64,000 nt of DNA from Streptomyces sp. NBC_01255 (GCF_036226445.1 NZ_CP108474.1:8122001-8186000); one strand, 5' to 3'; shown: positions 29,298 to 39,151, numbered from the stretch's first letter. The notes: generated from the letters alone by a model not told the origin. Numbers and translations are program-made.

Positions 29298-29990
29298 TCA
29301 GGGCTTGAGGAGGGCGGCTGCCTCGCGGGCGGCGTCGATGGCTCCGGCGCGGGCGGCCTGCCGGTCGTCGTCGCTGCGGGCGTAGGCCACGGAGATGACC
29401 ATGTTGCTGCGGCGGAAGAAGACCTGCGCGGTGATGTTCTTGCCGGGTACGGGCGGCCGGAAGCGGAGAAGGGCTTCGTCGCCGAGGCCGAGCAGGTCTT
29501 CCTGGGTGTCCTTCTCCCAGCCCAGTTCTCCGTCGGTGCGCTGCTCGCGCATGTCCTTCTCGGCCAGTTCGACGTTGAGGCGGCTGGCGAAGAGATGGAC
29601 GTTGGCCCCGGTACTTCCCCTTCTCACGCGGGGCTGCCCAGGTGCAGGAGGCCACGTCCTCGCGTCCGCCGTACGCCTCGGGCACGAGCCGGTGGATCGT
29701 CTCGGGGGTGACGAGCTCGCAGAACCGCGGATCGGCCGTGAACTCGCCCTCCTGCTCGCCGTCCCACCACCGCCATGTCCAGAAGGCGGCCAGGGTGACA
29801 ACGCCCGCGCGGTCCACAACTCCCTGCCCACGGCGAGCGACGCCTACCACCGCCGGAAGTATCGCTGAGAGCGGCGGAATCCGGCTCACCTTGCCGGTGA
29901 CCGGCAGCTTCACCTGCCCCCGATCCTGCAGTGGAACCCTCTGTCCCTTCGTCCTTCTCCAGCCGAGAGTGCGTTCGTGAACTTTCTTCT
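29298..29990 (-). pseudogene. Frameshifted DUF3558-like secreted/lipoprotein gene
   Basis: Two minus-strand frames join into one protein: an upstream part with a membrane segment (VVTLAAFWTWRWW) and DPRFCELVTPETIHRLVP, then after a one-base shift near 29606-29612 (a CGGGGCC run) the part ANVHLFASRLNVELAEKD to the stop at 29298. Two cysteines frame the first half of the domain. Similar proteins in Streptomyces are DUF3558-type surface proteins; assignment is by pattern. The start is uncertain and overlaps the opposite-strand gene at 29977. The shift may be real or a base-calling error. Confidence 0.55.
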
Positions 29991-30790
29991 CTTCCTGGCG
30001 TGCAGCTTCCTCGCCGGCGCGTTGCCGGCCCTGTGGGGAAACTGGCGGGACAGGTCGCGCGGGCGTGCCTTCGCCTCGGGCAGGGCTGTGGGGGTCCCTG
30101 CAGAGGTGGTCTGGCAGGCCGGTGACGGGACCCGGGGCGAGGGCCGGCCCGCACGGGGGGGATCTCTGGGTCGTCCACCGCGTCGACGAGCCGGTGCGCT
30201 TCGTGGCGGAGTCCGCTGTGCTCGCGGTGCCCCGCGGCGGGCGGGTCAGAGATGTCGTTCCCCTGCGTTCGGGCGGGTTCACGCGGCCGTCGTTCGTTCA
30301 TCGGAACACCGTGGTGTACGAGGTGCCGGGGATGGGGCGCGTACTGGAGATCACCGTGGAACGGCCGTCGACGGGGATCGTGACGAAGGCGCTCAGCGAT
30401 CCTGGCGACGGCGAGCCGACGCCCTCCGGTTCTCGCTGCGGAACCACGTACGGATGCCCGGCTTCGCCGCGCTGCTGCTGACCGGCGCGCTCGCCCTGGG
30501 GCTCTTCGGCGTGCATACGTTCGGCCTGGGAAGGGACGTCACCGCGGAGGTCACCGGCGTGCGGGATGCCGAGTGTCAGGTGAAGTGGCAGGACCCGTGG
30601 GACGCGAGCCGTACCCAGCACGCGCGAGTGGACTGCTATCAGGGAGAGCAGCCGGGTGACACGTTGCGGATCAGCGCCAGGCCATGGCCGGTCCGCGGGG
30701 AAGGAGCCGGTGACGCCCTAGGAGCTGTCCGGCCGATCATGGGACTGTTGCTGCTGCGGTCGACGAGGCCGGGATCACGTCGCACGAGGA
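29977..30790 (+). pseudogene. Frameshifted membrane protein gene
   Basis: A GTG-started frame gives an N-terminal membrane segment (MNFLLFLACSFLAGALPAL). The frame shifts at a run of seven G (30155-30161) to continue as DLWVVHRVDEPVRFVAESAV, and shifts back near 30400-30420 to give a second membrane segment (FAALLLTGALALGLFGVHTF) and a small soluble domain with CQVKW and DCYQGEQPGDTL. The pieces line up as one two-helix membrane protein of unknown function. Two compensating indels argue for decay or sequence error. Confidence 0.55.
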
Positions 30791-30873
30791 ACGCCTTGAG
30801 AGCGGACTCGCATCCAAAGGTCACCCCGACCTGCGCCGGGCGCGCGAGGCCGAGTCGGTGCTGTCGGTGTCCC

Positions 30874-31239
30874 TCACAGGTCGTCCGGGTTTCCGTCGAC
30901 GGCCGGTCCGCAACCATCGGGCAGGTTGGCCACGATGAGTCCGACGGCTTCCTCCACAGTGTCCGGTTCGCCGAGCACCGTCTTGTCGGAGTGCCGGAAC
31001 ACATGGAACCCGCCGGGACGGGGGAACAGCGCGGCGACGTCATGGGTCCACGGGTATTGAGTGCACCGGCTGAAGTACAGCGCTCCGTGGCTGACCATGG
31101 GAAACAACTCCCCCAGCCGAGGGTGCGCGTGGGCCGCGCGCGGGATCGCGGGGTCAATGCGCCTCTCGCTCATTTCCAGGATTCTCCGCCACTCCGCGGC
31201 TACGATCTCCGACGCCTCACGCGGGGATTCGCTGTTCAT
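30874..31239 (-). CDS. DUF6193-like immunity protein
   Basis: 121-residue soluble protein. The patterns LFPMVSHGALYFSRCTQYPW and EEAVGLIVANLPDGCGPA resemble DUF6193 domains, which are common in Streptomyces next to polymorphic toxins. Its start lies 23 bases inside the end of the toxin gene on the same strand, a tight pairing typical for toxin-immunity cassettes. Immunity role is inferred from this pairing. Confidence 0.65.
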   Translation of the reverse strand: MNSESPREASEIVAAEWRRILEMSERRIDPAIPRAAHAHPRLGELFPMVSHGALYFSRCTQYPWTHDVAALFPRPGGFHVFRHSDKTVLGEPDTVEEAVGLIVANLPDGCGPAVDGNPDDL

Positions 31240-31960
31240 CGTGCTCCAACGTCACGTGCGGGTCGATCTCGGGGATGTCGGGCTTCGGGCCTTGATCTCT
31301 CCTTGTACCGCCCTTCGTCTCCTCGTCGCGGGTATACCAGTGGATGTCGTCCCACGACCGCCCGTCCGGGTTCGGCTCGTTGTAGATGTTGAGTTCGCCC
31401 TCGCATACGACCACGTTCCGTGCGACCACGCTCATCTCCCAGGCGGTTCCGTTACCGTACTCGGGCTGGTTCCCGTCGACGGTCGAGAACGGGGAACCCT
31501 GCTTGACCGCCGTCTGGAAGGCGTCGACGATGTCGGCCGGAGTGTTCCAGTTGCCGCGTTCTCCCCTGCTGTTCAGCATGCCGTCGAGGGTGATGGAGAG
31601 CGTGGTGTTCTTGTCCGCGACGGAATTCATGACGTTGGACATCCATACCGGCACTTCGTCCACGACGGTTCCGTACGGCGGGCCGTTGTATGTGTGGGCT
31701 CCCAGGTCCGGGTCGACCTTACGGCCGCGCAGGTGGTCGACGAAGGCTTCGCTATGGTCCTCGATTCCCAGCACCACACTGTGCGGGTGCTCGCCCTTCC
31801 TGCGGTGTGGGCACCCCGTCTCCACCTCCTCCTTCGCCAGACCCATCGGGTCGATCCACCGCGTCGGGTTCTCCACGTACGAAACCGAGTTCGGCGCCGG
31901 CACGAGGCCGAGGGGGCCGGGGAGACGTATCGGCCCACCTCGCCCCGCCTGAGCGGGCGT
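31217..31960 (-). CDS. Orphan Rhs-type polymorphic toxin tip
   Basis: The frame contains the end of an Rhs core (SYVENPTRWIDPMGLA, the pretoxin boundary) followed by about 190 residues of toxin domain with HPHSVVLGIEDHSEAFVDHL, NGPPYGTVVDEVPVW and NGTAWEMSVVARNVVV. The domain resembles polymorphic toxin type 27, an assignment made from memory. No Rhs repeats, signal or PAAR domain lie upstream, so this is a displaced tip awaiting or left by recombination, with no clear start codon. The immunity gene overlaps its 3' end. Confidence 0.6.
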   Translation of the reverse strand, partial: TPAQAGRGGPIRLPGPLGLVPAPNSVSYVENPTRWIDPMGLAKEEVETGCPHRRKGEHPHSVVLGIEDHSEAFVDHLRGRKVDPDLGAHTYNGPPYGTVVDEVPVWMSNVMNSVADKNTTLSITLDGMLNSRGERGNWNTPADIVDAFQTAVKQGSPFSTVDGNQPEYGNGTAWEMSVVARNVVVCEGELNIYNEPNPDGRSWDDIHWYTRDEETKGGTRRDQGPKPDIPEIDPHVTLEHDEQRIPA

Positions 31961-32094
31961 CGCGAACGCGGTACACAGCCGCGGCGGCGACAGCCGGCGC
32001 CTTTCGGAGGTTCTTGGCACCGGGAAGGCCGCCGTCATTGGGTGATTGCCCGCCGCAATGTACGCCGGCCCGAGGAAGTCTCCTGCTGCATCGC

Positions 32095-32223
32095 CTACTG
32101 CCTGACGGCACCACCCTCGACCAGCCGGCGCAGGTCAGGTCGGTTCTCCAGGGTCTGGTAGAGCCGCTCGGGGAGGCCGGGCCGGACGGTGCCGTGGCTG
32201 CGACCACCGACCGGCCCGGAGTT
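32095..32223 (-). other. Short reading-frame remnant after the CobW stop
   Basis: Reading on from the CobW stop, 42 codons in the same frame set end at 32095 with a protein-like sequence (LPERLYQTLENRPDLRRLVE). It has no start and no family I recognise; probably the tail of a lost gene. Confidence 0.3.
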
Positions 32224-33402
32224 TCAGGCCACTTGAGGTGTGGCGAGCTCGTGCTCGCAGGCGTCGTCGATTCCGTACGTCTCCCAGTCCGGGAAGTCGT
32301 CCACGGCGGGCGCGGCTTCGTCCGGGCCGAGCAGGCAGGCTTCGTGGGCCGCCCGGAGGGCCTCGGCGCGCAGGCCCGTGCCGATGAAGACGAGCTCCTG
32401 GCCCTGCGTGGTGTCCGGTCCGAGGGCGCCCGAGGGCTCGAAGCGGGCGACGGCGCCGGCCTGGGACCAGAGTCCGGTGACGCGGGGGCGGCTGGCGAGC
32501 CGGAAGAAGCCCTTGGAGCGCAGGATCTGTCCGAAGGTGCCGCTGTCGAGGCCCTTGGTGACGAAGGTCCACAGTCGGCCGGGGTGGAAGGGGAGGTCGG
32601 CGCGGAAGACGAGCGAGGAGATGCCGTACTCCTCGGATTCCGGGACGTGGTCGCCGTTGAGCTCCTTGACCCACCCCGGGGCCTGCTGGGCACGCTCGAC
32701 GTCGAACAGGCCGGTGCCCAGCACCTGTTCGAGGGCCACCTGCCCGCGGACGGCGGGAACGATCCTCGCCTCCGGGTTCAGTCGCGAGAGTGTCGCGCGC
32801 AGCCTGGACGCCTCGGTCGGCCGCACCAGGTCGAGTTTGTTGAGGACGATGACATCCGCGAACTCGAGCTGGTCCATGAGGAGGTCGCTCACGGTGCGCT
32901 CGTCGTCCTCGTACGGGGCGAGGCCGCGGGCGGTGAGTTCGTCGCCGCCGGCGAGCTCCGGCAGGAAGTTCGCGGCGTCCACGACGGTGACCATGGTGTC
33001 GAGGCGGGCGAGGTCGCTCAGGGTGGCGCCGTCGTCGCGCGGGAACGAGAAGGTGGCCGCCACGGGCATCGGCTCGGAGATCCCGCTGGACTCGATGAGG
33101 AGGTAGTCGAAGCGCCCCTCGCGGGCCAGTCGGTCGACCTCCTCCAGCAGGTCATCGCGCAGGGTGCAGCAGATGCACCCGTTGGTCATCTCTACCAGGC
33201 GCTCCTCGGTCCGCGACAGCGCCGCCTCTCCGCCGCGCACGAGGGCGGCATCGATGTTGACCTCGCTCATGTCGTTGACGATGACCGCGACGCGCAGGCC
33301 TTCGCGGTTGCCGAGCACGTGGTTGAGCAGGGTGGTCTTGCCGGCTCCGAGGAACCCGGACAGGACGGTGACGGGCAGCAGGGCGGGCTTCGTGGCGGTC
33401 AT
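32224..33402 (-). CDS. CobW/ZNG1-family GTP-dependent zinc chaperone
   Basis: 392-residue G3E GTPase. Walker [13 protein letters not shown] at residues 16-27, metal site GCICCT (Cys76, Cys78, Cys79), Walker B-like [13 protein letters not shown], guanine specificity NKLD, and a C-terminal CobW_C domain. Such proteins insert zinc into client enzymes when zinc is scarce. Follows the zinc-independent L32 gene by five bases and should share its Zur-controlled promoter. Confidence 0.9.
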   Translation of the reverse strand: MTATKPALLPVTVLSGFLGAGKTTLLNHVLGNREGLRVAVIVNDMSEVNIDAALVRGGEAALSRTEERLVEMTNGCICCTLRDDLLEEVDRLAREGRFDYLLIESSGISEPMPVAATFSFPRDDGATLSDLARLDTMVTVVDAANFLPELAGGDELTARGLAPYEDDERTVSDLLMDQLEFADVIVLNKLDLVRPTEASRLRATLSRLNPEARIVPAVRGQVALEQVLGTGLFDVERAQQAPGWVKELNGDHVPESEEYGISSLVFRADLPFHPGRLWTFVTKGLDSGTFGQILRSKGFFRLASRPRVTGLWSQAGAVARFEPSGALGPDTTQGQELVFIGTGLRAEALRAAHEACLLGPDEAAPAVDDFPDWETYGIDDACEHELATPQVA

Positions 33403-33407
33403 CCGGC

Positions 33408-33578
33408 TCAGCCCTCAGGGTGCAGCAGGCCGCGTTCGTACGCCTTCACCAGGCGCTGCGGGACCTGGTACACGGAGCCGTCGACCGTGATCGGGACGAG
33501 CTGCGCCGTCGTGGCCTTCCACTGGGCCCGGCGGTGGCGGGTGTTGCTGCGGGACATCTTCCGCTTGGGGACGGCCAT
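33408..33578 (-). CDS. rpmF: Ribosomal protein bL32, cysteine-free paralogue
   Basis: 56-residue L32: opens [17 protein letters not shown] and ends [10 protein letters not shown]. The four zinc-binding cysteines of standard L32 are absent, so this is the zinc-independent (C-minus) form used to free ribosomal zinc under starvation. An AGGAGAT site precedes the ATG. Very short and on the opposite strand to longer noise frames, so easily missed. First gene of the unit with the CobW chaperone. Confidence 0.92.
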   Translation of the reverse strand: MAVPKRKMSRSNTRHRRAQWKATTAQLVPITVDGSVYQVPQRLVKAYERGLLHPEG

Positions 33579-33621
33579 CGGGATCTCCTGAGGTGTCGAG
33601 GGTGTTCGGCGTGAGCCTATA

Positions 33622-33642
33622 TGAAAACGACGACCGTTTTCA
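33622..33642 (-). promoter_or_regulatory. Candidate Zur operator
   Basis: TGAAAACG (33622-33629) and CGTTTTCA (33635-33642) are perfect 8-base arms around ACGAC. Located 44 bases before the L32 start. The TGAAAA/TTTTCA ends match the actinobacterial Zur box, and C-minus ribosomal proteins are the classic Zur targets. Confidence 0.7.
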
Positions 33643-33823
33643 ATTAGCTGGAAATTCGCTGGCGGTGAGCTGTGCGGAGTCCAGGGGGCCGCCCATGCAA
33701 GGGGCGTCCAGGCCTACGCCGGTGCGCGGCATCCGGGCAGTTCGGCCACCGACGTGACGGTGGCAGACGGTGTGAGCCGCTCGGTCGGTGGCGGAGCCAC
33801 GGCGAACGACACTCGGCGGGTCC

Positions 33824-34369
<546 letters not shown>

Positions 34370-34495
34370 GACAGGAATCATACCTTTCGACCCGTTGTTG
34401 AATAGATCGTCTGCCTGGCAGACCATCTACCGGGCAGCACACTTCCGCAAGGTGCCTCGAAACAAGCACCGCGAACGAGGAAGGCCAGGCCCGTC

Positions 34496-35071
34496 ATGCT
34501 CAAGATCGGCATCATCCTCGGCAGCACCCGTCCCCACCGCAACGGTGAACAGGTCGCCCGCTGGGTGCTCGACATCGCATCACGCCGCACCGACGCCGAG
34601 TTCGAACTCCTCGACCTCCGCGACTACCCACTGCCGCACCTCGACGAACCCATGCCGCCGTCGCTCGGCCATTACCAGAACGAGCACACCCGGCAGTGGG
34701 CGGACAAGATCGCATCATTCGAGGGGTTCGTCATCGTGACGCCGGAGTACAATCACGGCATCCCGGGCGTGCTGAAGAACGCCCTCGACTTCCTCTACGC
34801 CGAGTGGAACAACAAGTCGGTCGGCTACGTGTCCTACGGCGGCGTGGGCGGAGTCCGTGCGGTCGAGCAGCTGCGCCTGGTCGCCGGCGAGCTCCAGATG
34901 GCCGACGTACGCCAGCAGGTCCCGCTGTCGCTGATCACCGAGTTCGAGAACTACCGGGTCTTCAAACCCGGCGACTACAACCTGCCGGCCCTGAACGCGA
35001 TGCTCGACCAGGTCATCGCCTGGAGCACCGCACTCGCGCCCCTGCGTACGGCCGCGACCGCCGCAGCCTGA
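34496..35071 (+). CDS. NADPH-dependent FMN reductase family protein
   Basis: 191-residue flavodoxin-like oxidoreductase. FMN phosphate loop GSTRPHRNGEQVARW near residue 9 and VTPEYNHGIPGVLKNALD, the family signature. Reduces FMN, quinones or azo compounds with NADPH. Divergent MarR pairing suggests induction by an electrophile or phenolic compound. GAGGAAGG lies upstream of the ATG. Confidence 0.9.
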   Translation: MLKIGIILGSTRPHRNGEQVARWVLDIASRRTDAEFELLDLRDYPLPHLDEPMPPSLGHYQNEHTRQWADKIASFEGFVIVTPEYNHGIPGVLKNALDFLYAEWNNKSVGYVSYGGVGGVRAVEQLRLVAGELQMADVRQQVPLSLITEFENYRVFKPGDYNLPALNAMLDQVIAWSTALAPLRTAATAAA

Positions 35072-35180
35072 CCGGGCTCGCTGCAGCGCCTACCTCGCCT
35101 TCCGGTACGGGCCTGCCGAGTCGTCCTGGTAGGGGCGGTGAGCAGTGATCGACAAGGGTGCCCTCCGGTAGACCCGGCTG

Positions 35181-36398
35181 CTATCTCGGACCCGTTCTCA
35201 TCGCCAGGAGGGTTGCCACGACTGAGCTTCCGGCCAAGGCGAGGAAGAGGCCGCTGTAGCCGCCGAGGGGTCCGGCGAGGATGGCGCCGGCCCAGGGCGC
35301 AAGGGCGGCGGCGATGGTGGCCGGGGCCGTGAGGAGGGCGGAGAGGCGGCCGTAGTGGGTGGCGCCCCAGCGATCGGTGACCGCGGTGGCCTGGAGGAGG
35401 GTGAGGTTGCCGCGGACGACTCCGGCGAGGACGGAGAGCAGGACCAGGAGCGGGAGGGGGCCGGGGACCAGGGCCAGTGCCGCGGTGGTGGCGCCGCCGA
35501 GGGCGATCAGTGCGGCGGTGCGGGTGGTGACGGTGGTGCGGGCGGCGAGGGCGGCGTAGAGCGTGCGGCCGAGGGTCTGGCCGGCGCCGCCGAGACCGAG
35601 GGCCCAGGCTGCGGCGGTCGGACTCGCTCCGCGTTCTTCGAGGAGGGGTACGAGGCCGATGACGACCGCGTACATGGCGAAGCCGGAGAGCGTGAACGCG
35701 AGGGCGAGCAGGACGAAGGGGCTGCTGCGGGCGGTGTCGTCCTTCCCGGTCGGCTGTTCGGGGCCGGGACCCGGGGGCGGGGGTGGCCAGGGGGCCCGTA
35801 GGGCGAGGGCGTGGGCAGGGATGGTGACGAGGGCGAGGACGCCCGCCAGGACGACGTACGTGCTGCGCCAGGTGAGGTGTTCGGCGAGCGCGGCCGTGAG
35901 CGGGGCGAAAACGGTGGAGGCGAGGCCGCCGGCAAGCGTGACGATCGTCAGGGCCCGGACGCGATCGGGCCCCCACCACCGGGTGAGGGCGGCGAAGGCG
36001 GGGTGGTAGAAGGTGGCTGCCATCGCGATGCCCGCGAGGGCCCAGGCGGCGTAGAAGGCAGGCAGGTTGGGGGCCGCCGCCACGGCGAGCACGGCGACCA
36101 CCGCGAGGACGGAGCCCGCCGTCATGACGAGGTGCGGGCCGCGCCGGTCCAGGATCCGGCCGATGGGCACACTTGCCGCCGCCGAGACGAGAAGGGCCAG
36201 CGAGAACGCACCTGTTGTCGCGCCGACGGACCAGCCGGTGTCGGCGGTCATGCGGGAGAGCAGAACGGGGAAGGCGTAGTAGACGATCCCCCAGCCGGTG
36301 ATCTGCGTCAGGCAGAGGGCGGGGAGCACGGCGCGGGGCCGCGACCCGTCCCCCGTTCCGGTCGCGGCCCCGTCCGTACGGGTGTCGAGGTCGGTCAC
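35181..36398 (-). CDS. MFS transporter of the ars island
   Basis: 405-residue major facilitator with 12 predicted helices; motif A-like GRILDRRGPHLV after helix 2. A central Pro-rich loop (WPPPPPGPGPEQP) separates the halves. The GTG start overlaps the stop of the flavoprotein gene (GTGA). Its truncated relative at 29038-29219 lies in the same order after the flavoprotein-arsI genes, so the transporter belongs to the arsenic set; export of an organoarsenical is plausible but inferred. No close match to ACR3 or ArsB. Confidence 0.85.
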   Translation of the reverse strand: MTDLDTRTDGAATGTGDGSRPRAVLPALCLTQITGWGIVYYAFPVLLSRMTADTGWSVGATTGAFSLALLVSAAASVPIGRILDRRGPHLVMTAGSVLAVVAVLAVAAAPNLPAFYAAWALAGIAMAATFYHPAFAALTRWWGPDRVRALTIVTLAGGLASTVFAPLTAALAEHLTWRSTYVVLAGVLALVTIPAHALALRAPWPPPPPGPGPEQPTGKDDTARSSPFVLLALAFTLSGFAMYAVVIGLVPLLEERGASPTAAAWALGLGGAGQTLGRTLYAALAARTTVTTRTAALIALGGATTAALALVPGPLPLLVLLSVLAGVVRGNLTLLQATAVTDRWGATHYGRLSALLTAPATIAAALAPWAGAILAGPLGGYSGLFLALAGSSVVATLLAMRTGPR

Positions 36399-37768
36399 GA
36401 GCCGCAGGAGGGCGCCGGGGTCGTGGTGCCGAGCGGGATGAGCGCGGGGGCGGGAGCGCAGCAGCTTCCGCCGTCCGCGGTCTGCTCCGTGTCCGGCTGG
36501 TCGAAGAGGCCGGCGCCGCCGCACACTCCGGTCTCCGGGAGGACGAGTTCGACGCGCTCGGCCGACTCCCGGTCGCCCGCGAGGGCGGCGACGACGGAGC
36601 GGACCTGCTCGTAGCCGGTGAGGGCGAGGAAGGTGGGGGCGCGGCCGTAGGACTTCATGCCGACGAGGTAGACGCCCTGTTCCGGGTGGGACAGCTCGTT
36701 CACGCCGTGGGGGTAGACGGTGCCGCAGGAGTGCTGGTTGGGGTCGATCAGCGGGGCCAGTTCGACCGGGGCCTGGAGGCGCTCGTCGAGGCCGAGGCGC
36801 AGCTCGGAGAGGAAGGAGAGGTCGGGGCGGAAGCCGGTGAGGACGACGACCTCGTCGACCGGGTCGAGCCGGCGGCCGTCCTCGGCCACGAGGACCAGAC
36901 GGTCGCCGTCGCGCTCGATCGCCTCCGTACGGAAGCCGGTGACGGCGTCGGCGTGGCCCTCGTCCACCGCGGCCTTCGCGGCGAGACCCAGTGCGCCGCG
37001 GGCGGGGAGCTGGTCGGCCGTGCCGCCGCCGAAGGTGGAGCCGGAGATGCCCCGGCGCAGGATCCACACGGCCTTCGCCCCCGCGCCGTCCTCGGCCTTG
37101 GCAAGGTCTGCGAGCAAGGCGAGGGCGGTGAAGGCGGAGGCGCCGGAGCCGATGACGGCGGTGCGCCTGCCCGCGTAACGGGCTCGGACGGACGGGTCCT
37201 TGAGGTCGGGGACACGGTAGGTGACGCGGTCGGCGGCGGCCTTCTCGCCAAGAGCGGTGAGACCGGACGCGCCTGCCGGGCTCGGGGTGACCCACGTGCC
37301 GGAGGCGTCGATCACCGCGCGGGCGAACAGCCGCTCCTCCCGGCCGTCGGCGTGGGCGACGTGGACGACGAACGGCTGGGCGTCGCGGTCGGCGTCCACG
37401 ATGCGGTCGCGGCCGGCGCGCGAGACGCCGGTGACCATGGCGCCGGTGCGGACGCGGTCGCCGAGGACGTCGGCGAGCGGCTGGAGGTAGTCGGCCGCCC
37501 AGTCGCCGCCCGTCGGGTACGTCGTCGTGTCGGGCTTCACCCAGCCGGTGGGGGCCAGGAGCTTCTCGGCAGCCGGGTCGGTGACCTCGCCCCACGTGGA
37601 GAAGAGACGGACGTGCGCCCACTCGCGTACCGCCGCACCAGCCACCGGCCCCGCCTCGAGAACCAGCGGTTCGAGGCCACGCCCGACGAGGTGGGCGGCG
37701 GAGGCCAGGCCGACGGGCCCGGCCCCGATGACCACGACGGGCAGCTGGTCGGTGGCGGTGGTGTTCAC
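36395..37768 (-). CDS. FAD/NAD(P)-dependent oxidoreductase with cysteine tail (copy 2)
   Basis: 457-residue relative of 27145-28521, sharing the FAD motif VIGAGPVGLASAAHL, the LFSTWGEVTDPAAEKLL block and the tail with CGGAGLF, GGSCCAPAP and a final CGS. Identity is high but clearly below that of the arsR/porin tract. The GTG at 37768 aligns with the start of copy 1. Divergent from arsR and arsN with two operator cores in the gap; overlaps the MFS gene. Confidence 0.8.
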   Translation of the reverse strand: MNTTATDQLPVVVIGAGPVGLASAAHLVGRGLEPLVLEAGPVAGAAVREWAHVRLFSTWGEVTDPAAEKLLAPTGWVKPDTTTYPTGGDWAADYLQPLADVLGDRVRTGAMVTGVSRAGRDRIVDADRDAQPFVVHVAHADGREERLFARAVIDASGTWVTPSPAGASGLTALGEKAAADRVTYRVPDLKDPSVRARYAGRRTAVIGSGASAFTALALLADLAKAEDGAGAKAVWILRRGISGSTFGGGTADQLPARGALGLAAKAAVDEGHADAVTGFRTEAIERDGDRLVLVAEDGRRLDPVDEVVVLTGFRPDLSFLSELRLGLDERLQAPVELAPLIDPNQHSCGTVYPHGVNELSHPEQGVYLVGMKSYGRAPTFLALTGYEQVRSVVAALAGDRESAERVELVLPETGVCGGAGLFDQPDTEQTADGGSCCAPAPALIPLGTTTPAPSCGS

Positions 37769-37837
37769 GACGATTCCCCTTTGTTTCGACATCTGTCGAT
37801 CCCTTGTGCCGCAAGCATGGCACCTGCATCGACACTC

Positions 37838-37848
37838 GTCAACATAGA
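37838..37848. promoter_or_regulatory. ArsR operator 3
   Basis: GTCAACATAGA, the reverse complement of TCTATGTTGAC, 70 bases before the flavoprotein start and in the same relative position as operator 2 in the left copy. Confidence 0.55.
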
Positions 37849-37904
37849 CATTCATCGAAGTGGAGCGGATCCCGGGCACCCCTTGGGCGCCTGGTTCGAT
37901 GTGT

Positions 37905-37915
37905 GTCAACATAGA
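37905..37915. promoter_or_regulatory. ArsR operator 4
   Basis: GTCAACATAGA again, only three bases before the arsR start at 37919; it corresponds to operator 1. With operator 3 it brackets the divergent promoters. Confidence 0.55.
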
Positions 37916-37918
37916 TAC

Positions 37919-38278
37919 ATGTCGAATGCTGCGCTGCCGCTCCTTGAGCCCGAGGTCGCCCCCTGCTGCCCGCCGCTCACCGAGCGCCCGCTGAACGCCG
38001 AGGAGGCCGAGCGGACCGCGAAGATGTTCAAGGCGCTCGGCGATCCGGTCCGGCTGCGCCTGTTCTCGGCGGTCGCCTCGCACGAGGGCGGCGAGGCGTG
38101 CGTCTGCGACATCTCCGACGTCGGCGTCTCGCAGCCGACCGTCTCCCATCACCTGAAGAAGCTGAAGGAGGCCGGGCTGCTCTCCTCCGAGCGGCGCGGG
38201 ACCTGGGTCTACTACCGCGTCGAGCCCGCCGTCCTCGCTGCAATGGGTGCGCTCCTCACCAAGGCGGCCGCCGCATGA
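37919..38278 (+). CDS. arsR: ArsR-family repressor with CVCD site (copy 2)
   Basis: 119-residue repressor, about 90 percent like 25586-25948. Keeps ACVCDISD and the N-terminal PCCPPL pair. Overlaps the arsN start by four bases. Likely controls arsN on one side and the flavoprotein-MFS unit on the other through the flanking operator cores. Confidence 0.9.
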   Translation: MSNAALPLLEPEVAPCCPPLTERPLNAEEAERTAKMFKALGDPVRLRLFSAVASHEGGEACVCDISDVGVSQPTVSHHLKKLKEAGLLSSERRGTWVYYRVEPAVLAAMGALLTKAAAA

Positions 38279-38775
38279 CCGTCGCGACCACCGTCGTCGT
38301 GCCCCTGACCGCCGCACACGCCGACGAGGTCGTCGCGATCTACCAGGCCGGCATCGACGAGGGCAACGCCACCTTCGAGACCACCGCCCCCACCTGGGAG
38401 CAGTTCGACGTGGCCAAGCTGCCGGAGCACCGCTTCGCCGCCCTCGATGCCGACGGGACGGTGCTCGGCTGGGTCGCCGCCACCAAGGTCTCCGACCGGT
38501 GCGCGTACGCGGGCGTGATCGAGCACTCGGTGTACGTGCACCCCGACGCCAGGGGCCGGGGCGTCGCCTCCGCGCTCCTCGTCGCCCTCGTCGACTCCAC
38601 CGAAGCGGCCGGCATCTGGACCATCCAGTCCGGCGTCTTCCCCGAGAACACCGCCAGCCTCGCCGTCCACCGGCGGGCCGGCTTCCGGATCATCGGCACC
38701 CGTGAACGCATCGGCCGCCATCACGGCGTCTGGCGCGACACCGTCCTCATCGAGCGCCGCAGCACCGTGGTGTGA
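38275..38775 (+). CDS. arsN: GNAT acetyltransferase, ArsN type (copy 2)
   Basis: 166-residue paralogue of 25089-25589 with the same CoA motif HPDARGRGVASALL and the segment CAYAGVIEHSVYV. Differs at roughly one residue in eight, so the pair has diverged since duplication. Immediately followed by the broken arsO remnant on the opposite strand. Confidence 0.85.
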   Translation: MTVATTVVVPLTAAHADEVVAIYQAGIDEGNATFETTAPTWEQFDVAKLPEHRFAALDADGTVLGWVAATKVSDRCAYAGVIEHSVYVHPDARGRGVASALLVALVDSTEAAGIWTIQSGVFPENTASLAVHRRAGFRIIGTRERIGRHHGVWRDTVLIERRSTVV

Positions 38776-39151
38776 GCGCGGCGGCGGTACTCAACGGCGT
38801 GGAGTTAGGCGCCCTTGAACTCCGTACGGCCGGGGACGGGGATGGACGGGCGCCACCAGGTGCCGGTCGCGCTGATCACCGTACGGGCCCGCCGGCTGCC
38901 GGCGTCGGCCTCCACGCGCAGGAACTCGCCGTCCCGGTGGACCGCTTCGACCCTGACCGATCGGACGACGGGAAGCTCGTACCGCCGCTCGTAGTCGGTG
39001 AGGTACGAGACGACGTGCGCCGCGTCCCGGTACGTCTCGCCCGACTGCGGCGGCGGATGGCGAAGTCGAGGTCGAGGCGGCGCAGGTGGTAGCCGGCGGC
39101 GAGCCCGGTCTGGCCGCCGCCGATCACCACAACGTTCGCGACCTGTGTCAC
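38776..39151 (-). pseudogene. arsO remnant, internally deleted and truncated
   Basis: Starts like arsO ([16 protein letters not shown]) with a GTG overlapping the porin stop. It loses about 40 codons after LDLDF, including the [11 protein letters not shown] signature, resumes out of frame with [18 protein letters not shown], and stops being similar shortly after PGRTEFKGA, near the arsN end. Cannot encode a working monooxygenase. Confidence 0.85.

Noticed and set aside
29220..29300. Insertion sequence at the MFS break
   Set aside because: Only a short 8-base inverted repeat is present; no transposase fragment or target duplication was found.
35181..36398. Arsenite permease ArsB/ACR3
   Set aside because: Motif A-like GRILDRRG and 12-helix layout indicate a major facilitator, not ArsB or ACR3.
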